NCBI RefSeq assembly: GCF_900091725.1
Contig: NZ_FMBW01000071.1
Coordinates: 248,001 to 312,000 of the forward strand
Source: Streptomyces sp. DvalAA-43
GTDB lineage: Bacteria; Actinomycetota; Actinomycetes; Streptomycetales; Streptomycetaceae
Direction: 5' to 3'
Length of the DNA stretch: 64,000 nt
Numbering within the stretch: position 1 is the stretch's first letter; each line of letters opens with the position of its first letter. Below the pieces are notes generated by a model. That model saw only the letters and a program-made list of their open reading frames with translations, was not told the DNA's origin and ran no database searches. Both the position numbers and the translations under genes were made by a program. Below are positions 59,348-64,000 of the stretch, piece after piece.

Positions 59348-59974
59348 ATGCCGAAGCGCGTGGACCACGAGGAACGGCGGGGCCAGATCGCCGAGGCGCT
59401 CGTCCGGGTCGCCGGGCGGCGCGGGCTGCACGCGGTCGGCATGCGGGACGTGGCGGCCGAGGCCGGCGTCTCGCTGCGGCTCGTGCAGTACTACTTCGGA
59501 ACCAAGGAGAAGCTGCTGCTCTACGGGCTCCAGCATCTGACCGACCGGTTCACCGAGCGGGTGGGCGCCCGCCTCCGGGCCGTCGGCAGGGACCCCGGTC
59601 CGCGCGCGACCGCCGAGGCGCTGCTCCTGACCTCCCTCCCGACCGACGAGGAGAGCCGCACCTTCCACCTCCTCTACACCTCGTACGCGGTCCTGTCCGT
59701 GACCGACGAGGCGCTGGCCGCCCAGCCCTTCATCGCCAACCCCGACGCCGCCGAGGACGCCCTGGCCGGGCTGCTGCGCCAGGCCCAGGAGTCCGGACTG
59801 GCCGATCCCGGCGTGGACGCGCGCACGGAGGCCATCGGCCTGCTCGCCATGGCGGCGGCCATGGGCACCAGCATCCTGGTGGGCCAGCGCGGTCCGGAGT
59901 CGGCCACCGAGGTGCTGCGCCACCATCTGGACCGCATCTTCACGCCCCCGGACGACGGCCCTCCGGCTCCCTGA
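59348..59974 (+). CDS. TetR-family repressor 2
   Basis: 208 residues from ATG 59348. Helix-turn-helix HAVGMRDVAAEAGVSLRLVQ, YYFGTKEKLLLYGLQ; the C-terminal part is helical. YYFGTKE is the usual end of the recognition helix. Its target is most likely the divergent hydrolase gene, through the palindrome at 59251. Confidence 0.88.
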   Translation: MPKRVDHEERRGQIAEALVRVAGRRGLHAVGMRDVAAEAGVSLRLVQYYFGTKEKLLLYGLQHLTDRFTERVGARLRAVGRDPGPRATAEALLLTSLPTDEESRTFHLLYTSYAVLSVTDEALAAQPFIANPDAAEDALAGLLRQAQESGLADPGVDARTEAIGLLAMAAAMGTSILVGQRGPESATEVLRHHLDRIFTPPDDGPPAP

Positions 59975-60078
59975 CCCGCACGGGCGAGCCACCGCACCGC
60001 ACCTCGCCCGCCGCCCGGCCTCGGACCCGGACCCCGCACACTGGTGGGGAAGTTGCGTACGAGCGAGCGGGGGAACGG

Positions 60079-61251
60079 GTGGAGAGCTGGGCGCGGCGGC
60101 ATCGCGGGTGGCTGTGGGGTTCGGTCGGCGCGCTGGTCGTGCTGGTGGCCGTCGGGGTCTCGGTCCGGGCGCCGGTGGAGGACTGGTGGCTGGCGCGCGA
60201 GGCGTGCGGCGGCGAGTTGCCGGGGGACGATCTGAAGACGGTACGGGCGGATGTGCGGCTCGGCTCGGAGAAGGAGTCCTTCGACGAGGAACTCGGGGCC
60301 TATCACTGTGTGCTGACGAGCGACCTGGGCAAGGTCGTGGTCGCCGTGGACACCTATCCGGCGGGGTCGGACCGGGACCAGGAGCTGGCGTTCGCCGCCC
60401 GGTCCTACGCACCGCACGCCGTGCTGCCCGGCGGACTGCCGGGCTTCGAGGACGAACACAGCCGCGTCCTCCTGATGCCCGAGTGCCCGAGCGGCGGCAA
60501 GGGCTCCTCCGGGAAGCCCCGCAGGCTGCTGGTGGGGACCTGGGCCTACTTCGCCGAGAGCCGCGAGGAGAAGGCCGCCATGCTGCGGCTCGCGGTGCGG
60601 ATGACCAATGCGGTGACCGGCAAACTCGGCTGCGGCGGCGAGCCGTTGCCCGCGCCGGAGGACGGGGCGGTACCGGACACGGGTACGTACCTGCCCCGCG
60701 CGGCGGCGAAGGGCACCGCCTGCGACGCGCTCGCCACCACACGCGTCCCGGCGGAAGGGCGCGACGGGAAGGTCCGCATCGCCGTCGCCGACGGCGGGAT
60801 CGTCGGACGGTGCACCCTGCGCGCGCCGGGCGAAGGCGGCGACGGCACGAAACCGGGCAGACCGCTGGTCGAGCTCACCAGCTGGCGCGGGGACTGGGGC
60901 ACGGCCTCGCGCGAGACGGGTTCGGGCACCGACCCGCTGTCGGGCGCGGGCAGCGCCCGGGAGCCCGTGCTGACCGATTCCCTGGCATGGGCCGCCGCCA
61001 CGTGCGGGGGCGAGGACGTCGGCTTCGCCGCGCACTGGGGCGAGGACTACTCCTACCGGAAGGCGGGCAAGCCTTCCGACTCTCCGACCGGCCCGCCTTC
61101 GGGCACTCCTTCCGGCCCGCCTTCCGGCCCGCCGACCGCGGCCGAGCGGGACGAGCGGCGCGCGCTGCTGGGCGAGTACGTGACCGCGTTCGCGAAGGAC
61201 CAGGTCCGGCGCGGCGCCTGCACGGGGCTGCGACTGCCCGCGCACCCCTGA
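60079..61251 (+). CDS. Single-pass membrane protein with extracellular domain (hypothetical)
   Basis: 390 residues. One N-terminal helix (WLWGSVGALVVLVAVGVSV) then an extracellular region with pairs of Cys (REACGGELP, AYHCVLTS, MPECPSG, KLGCGGEP, TACDALATT, GRCTLR) that could form disulfides. A Pro/Ser/Gly linker (SDSPTGPPSGTPSGPPSGPP) precedes a C-terminal helix. The domain is internally repeated in outline (two Cys-rich halves). Streptomyces-type secreted/membrane protein of unknown role. GTG start. Confidence 0.7.
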   Translation: MESWARRHRGWLWGSVGALVVLVAVGVSVRAPVEDWWLAREACGGELPGDDLKTVRADVRLGSEKESFDEELGAYHCVLTSDLGKVVVAVDTYPAGSDRDQELAFAARSYAPHAVLPGGLPGFEDEHSRVLLMPECPSGGKGSSGKPRRLLVGTWAYFAESREEKAAMLRLAVRMTNAVTGKLGCGGEPLPAPEDGAVPDTGTYLPRAAAKGTACDALATTRVPAEGRDGKVRIAVADGGIVGRCTLRAPGEGGDGTKPGRPLVELTSWRGDWGTASRETGSGTDPLSGAGSAREPVLTDSLAWAAATCGGEDVGFAAHWGEDYSYRKAGKPSDSPTGPPSGTPSGPPSGPPTAAERDERRALLGEYVTAFAKDQVRRGACTGLRLPAHP

Positions 61252-61392
61252 GACGGGCCGCCGGGGAGCGCGGCGCCGGCCGCCTGCCGCCCGGCACGCC
61301 GCCCGCCCCCCTGGCACACGGCCTGCCAACCGGCCCGCGACGCGGGACGCTTGTGAACATTCGGCGTCAACAGTGCAACTGGCGTGTCCGTC

Positions 61393-61431
61393 TTGACAAT
61401 TGCCAGCCTGACCGATGTTAAGATCATCTTA
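61393..61431 (+). promoter_or_regulatory. Candidate promoter of the conservon
   Basis: TTGACA at 61393 and the 13-bp palindrome TAAGAT-C-ATCTTA at 61419-61431, whose left half resembles a -10 box (spacer of 20 bp, longer than usual). Confidence 0.4.
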
Positions 61432-61445
61432 CTTCCAGTGGGCTG

Positions 61446-62831
61446 ATGGCATATGGGGGCATTCCGGGAGGGATGAATTCCTCGGCCCCACACCCGGAGG
61501 GGCCCTCCCTGGGTGGCGCAGACCGTGGCTCGACCGGCCCGGCACTGCGGCACATGAGGGAGTGTCAAGCCGTATCCATAGCCATGGCACTTGAAGTGAG
61601 TCTCATGACATTTGCACAGGGCCCTCTTCTGTGGGCACTGGTTGTCGTCGCGCTGGTCGCCGTGGGTGCCGTTCTGCGGGCTCGCAGGACCAACATCGGA
61701 CTGCGCAGACAGAACGCCGAACTCCATCAGCAACGGGATGTGCTGCAGAGACAGCGGGACGAACTCCACGTCGCCTACGCCGGGCTGACGCACCAGCACT
61801 CCGCCGAGCTCGCCGAGGTCCGCAAGGACGCCGAGGAGGAGACCAAGGCGGTCCTCAAGGCCGCCGTGCGTACCCTCCAGGGCCTCGCGGACGAGCAGCA
61901 GGTGGTCATCGAGAACGCCCAGCGCAAGTACGGCGACGACCCCGGCATCCTCGCCGACCTGATGGCCATCGACCACGCCAACAGCCAGTTCGGGCGCCGG
62001 GCGCAGGGCATCGCGGTGCTCTGCGGCGGCTGGCTCGGGCGCCGGGAGACCGTCGCCTCCGTCTTCGACGTGGCCCGCAGCGCCCAGGGCCGTATCCGGC
62101 AGTTCGACCGGGTGCGGGTCAACGGGCAGGTGAACTTCTCGGTCGTCAGCAGGGCCGTGGAGCCCGTGGCGGTCGTCCTCGCCGAGCTGCTGGCCAACGC
62201 CACCAACTACTCCGCCCCGGGCGCCCCGGTGGAGATCAACATCCAGGCGGTCCCGACGGGCGTCTGCCTCATCGTCGACGACGCCGGTCTCGGCATGGGC
62301 CAGGAGGAGAAGGACCGCGCGGCGGCCCTCCTCGCCCCGCAGGCCGCGATCAGCGTCTCCAGCCTGGGCATTCCCCCCCAGTTCGGGTTCGCCGTCTCCG
62401 GGCTGCTGGCCGCCCGCTACGGGTTCAAGGTCTCGGTGGACTCCGTATCCCCCTATGGAGGCGTACGCGCGGTGGTTCTCCTGCCCGACGAGTTGCTCAC
62501 CGGCGACGTCCCGTCGCCGCCCCCGGTCGCCGCCGAGCACCATGACGCCGACGTGGCGGCCCTGCCCCGGCGTCAGGCGCCCGCGCCGTCCCCGACCCCC
62601 CTGTTCCCCCCGGTCGCGCAGTCGGCCGCCGCTCCGCAGCCCATCGGGCCCGCCACCACCTCCGGCGGCCTGCCCAAGCGTCGTCGCAAGAGCCCGGTGT
62701 CGGTCGTGCCGTCGACCGAGCCGGGACCGGTGCGCAGCAACGAGGAGACCGCTTCCCGTCTGGGCGCGTTCCAGCGTGGAACCCGGTCCGGGCGTGACAC
62801 GACGACGATGGAAGGACCCGAGTTCCAGTGA
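61446..62831 (+). CDS. Conservon sensor-like ATP-binding protein (CvnA-type)
   Basis: 461 residues if ATG 61446 is used; ATG 61584 or 61605 just before the membrane helix (LLWALVVVALVAVGAVL) are alternatives. A coiled coil follows (LRRQNAELHQQRDVLQRQRD), then a histidine-kinase-type ATPase domain: N box ELLANATNYSAPGAPVEI, G1 VDDAGLGMG, G2 FGFAVSGLLAARYGFKVSV. There is no clear phospho-acceptor His domain. A Pro-rich tail ends it. In conservons CvnA works with B, C and D in a membrane G-protein-like signalling unit. The stop overlaps cvnB. Confidence 0.85.
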   Translation: MAYGGIPGGMNSSAPHPEGPSLGGADRGSTGPALRHMRECQAVSIAMALEVSLMTFAQGPLLWALVVVALVAVGAVLRARRTNIGLRRQNAELHQQRDVLQRQRDELHVAYAGLTHQHSAELAEVRKDAEEETKAVLKAAVRTLQGLADEQQVVIENAQRKYGDDPGILADLMAIDHANSQFGRRAQGIAVLCGGWLGRRETVASVFDVARSAQGRIRQFDRVRVNGQVNFSVVSRAVEPVAVVLAELLANATNYSAPGAPVEINIQAVPTGVCLIVDDAGLGMGQEEKDRAAALLAPQAAISVSSLGIPPQFGFAVSGLLAARYGFKVSVDSVSPYGGVRAVVLLPDELLTGDVPSPPPVAAEHHDADVAALPRRQAPAPSPTPLFPPVAQSAAAPQPIGPATTSGGLPKRRRKSPVSVVPSTEPGPVRSNEETASRLGAFQRGTRSGRDTTTMEGPEFQ

Positions 62832-63232
62832 ACCCCGATCTGTCCTGGGTGCTCAACGACCTGATCCAGGTACCCGGCGCACGGCATGCGATCCTCGTCT
62901 CCGCCGATGGTCTGCTGCTGGCCAGCTCCAGTGAGATCGGCCGGGACGACGCGGAGACCGTGGCGGCCGCGATGAGCTCCATGCAGTCGCTGAGCCGGGC
63001 CGTCGCGCCCTTCATCGGGGCCCAGGCCCCGGGCCGCTGGCGCCAGACGCTGCTGGAGTACGACCACGGCTGGATCTTCCTGATCGCGGCGGGCACCGGC
63101 GCGTACCTGGCGGCCGCCGCCGCGGCCGATGTGGACATGGAGGCCATGTCCTTCCGCATGCAGCAGCAGGTCACCGCGCTGGGGAAGGCGATGACCACAC
63201 CTCCCCGCCAGGACGCGGGAATCGACGTATGA
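62828..63232 (+). CDS. Conservon roadblock/LC7 protein (CvnB-type)
   Basis: 134 residues, LNDLIQVPGARHAILVSADG, LLLASSSEIGRDDAETVAAA, YDHGWIFLIAAGTGAYLAAA. Roadblock proteins act as GTPase-activating or exchange partners of the CvnD GTPase. GTG start inside the cvnA stop; stop overlaps cvnC (ATGA). Confidence 0.92.
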   Translation: MNPDLSWVLNDLIQVPGARHAILVSADGLLLASSSEIGRDDAETVAAAMSSMQSLSRAVAPFIGAQAPGRWRQTLLEYDHGWIFLIAAGTGAYLAAAAAADVDMEAMSFRMQQQVTALGKAMTTPPRQDAGIDV

Positions 63233-63603
63233 CGGCGCCGGGCGAGGAGCAGGCGGTCAACAGCGGGTTCGTCCGGTCCTACGTCATCACCGGCGGGCGC
63301 GGCCTGCCCGATGCGGAGGAGCTCTCCCTCGTCACTCTGGTCACCATCGCACCCGAGCGGCAGCCGCCCCCGAACCCGAGCCCCGAGGTCCGGGCGATCT
63401 GGGACCTGTGCTCGGGCGGCTATCTGTCGGTGGCCGAGGTGGCGGGTCACCTCGGCCAGCCGGTCGGTGTGGCCCGGCTGCTGCTGAACGACTTAGCGGA
63501 ACAAGGTCACCTGATGCGCCGCAAGGCGCCCCCGCCGGCCCAGCTCGTTGACAGGAAGATCCTCGAAGAGGTGTTGCATGGACTCCACGTCCGGTTCGGC
63601 TGA
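63229..63603 (+). CDS. Conservon DUF742 protein (CvnC-type)
   Basis: 124 residues. FVRSYVITGGRGLPDAEELS, IWDLCSGGYLSVAEVAGHLG, PVGVARLLLNDLAEQGHL form the winged-helix-like DUF742 fold. A connector in the Cvn complex. Its 3' end overlaps cvnD by 26 bp. Confidence 0.92.
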   Translation: MTAPGEEQAVNSGFVRSYVITGGRGLPDAEELSLVTLVTIAPERQPPPNPSPEVRAIWDLCSGGYLSVAEVAGHLGQPVGVARLLLNDLAEQGHLMRRKAPPPAQLVDRKILEEVLHGLHVRFG

Positions 63604-64000
63604 CAGCATCTATGTGCCGGACGCGGTACGGCGTGCGGCGAAGATTCTCGTCGTCGGACACTTCGCCGTGGGCAAGACGACGCTCATCGGCACCCTCTCC
63701 GAGATCACTCCGCTGCGTACCGAGGAGCGGATGACGCAGGCCGGGGCGCACATCGACGATCTGCGGGGCGCACCGGACAAGGTGACCACGACGGTCGCGC
63801 TGGACTTCGGCCGTCTGACGCTCAGCGACGAACTGGTGCTGTACCTGTTCGGTACGCCGGGCCAGCAGCGCTTCGTCGAGCTGTGGGAGGACATGGCGCG
63901 CGGCTCGCTGGGCGCCCTGCTCCTGGTCGACCCGGCCCGTCTCGCCGACACCTTCCCGGTGATCGACCTGGTCGAGACGTACGGGCTGGAGTACGCGGTC
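63578..64000 (+). CDS. Conservon GTPase (CvnD-type), 3' part beyond window end
   Basis: 141 codons are present. P-loop KILVVGHFAVGKTTLIGTL, switch-II-like LYLFGTPGQQRFVELWEDM. The Ras-like small GTPase that relays the conservon signal. ATG 63578 lies inside cvnC. The rest of the gene is to the right. Confidence 0.93.
   Translation, partial: MDSTSGSADSIYVPDAVRRAAKILVVGHFAVGKTTLIGTLSEITPLRTEERMTQAGAHIDDLRGAPDKVTTTVALDFGRLTLSDELVLYLFGTPGQQRFVELWEDMARGSLGALLLVDPARLADTFPVIDLVETYGLEYAV

Overview
The window is high-GC actinobacterial DNA, almost certainly a Streptomyces chromosome. The signs are a dnaK promoter with HspR (HAIR) operators, frequent GTG starts and GTGA/TGATG gene overlaps, a conservon (cvnABCD-type) locus, paired cold-shock genes next to an SCO5918-like protein, and ESX/WXG100-type genes.

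Layout. (1) 1-7.86 kb is ordinary chromosome: the 5' part of dnaK on the minus strand, a sugar transferase, a large membrane Fe-S reductase-like protein, a Yip1-like membrane protein, a phosphoribosyltransferase, dcd, a small zinc-ribbon protein and an intact tRNA-Gly(CCC). (2) 7.86-51.98 kb is a composite island grown on the 3' end of that tRNA. The last 42 bp of the tRNA region recur five more times (31309, 37595, 42711, 50469, 51941). Each copy is preceded, 117-119 bp upstream, by a 30-bp motif with fixed internal spacing (CGTGCC-N8-CGG-NN-AACAGCGGTCA) and is followed at once by a hairpin, clear in four of the five. The island is therefore a tandem series of att-bounded segments. (3) 52-64 kb is ordinary chromosome again: polysaccharide deacetylase, a DUF1838 protein, an esterase gene cluster, two TetR/hydrolase pairs and a conservon cut off by the window end.

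Cargo of the island. Segment A (7.9-31.3 kb) holds an uncharacterised three-gene cassette with a STAND-like protein, an integrase/excisionase pair, a regulator with a perfect 30-bp operator, a DUF3631 ATPase, iteron-like palindromes, a DUF2637 membrane protein, MobC-like and relaxase genes (but no TraB/FtsK translocase), a metabolic and sirtuin-like cargo, an OLD-like ATPase/TOPRIM gene, decayed genes and integrase remnants, and an HTH-GIY-YIG (Eco29kI-like) protein. Segment B (31.4-37.6 kb) has a DUF6507 protein, a large polymorphic-toxin-like protein with a PD-(D/E)XK-like C-terminus, a pentapeptide-repeat probable immunity protein and a DUF6177 protein. Segment C (37.6-42.7 kb) has an internally deleted integrase, two WXG100-like proteins, an effector with an RNase A-like C-terminus, an orphan RNase A-like fragment and a tandem CdiI-like immunity protein. 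Segment D (42.8-50.5 kb) has a WYL regulator, a NIPSNAP protein and a cold-response set (two CspA-like proteins, a DEAD-box helicase, a CBS-type protein, a MerR-like regulator). Segment E is only 1.4 kb and holds an AbiEii-type toxin pair.

Interpretation (inference): one intact integrase, two integrase remnants and several integrase-less segments sharing the same ends suggest a founding mobilizable element plus cassettes moved in trans, giving a tRNA-anchored array of toxin, immunity, defence and stress cargo. Family calls rest on motifs read by eye; no database search was run.
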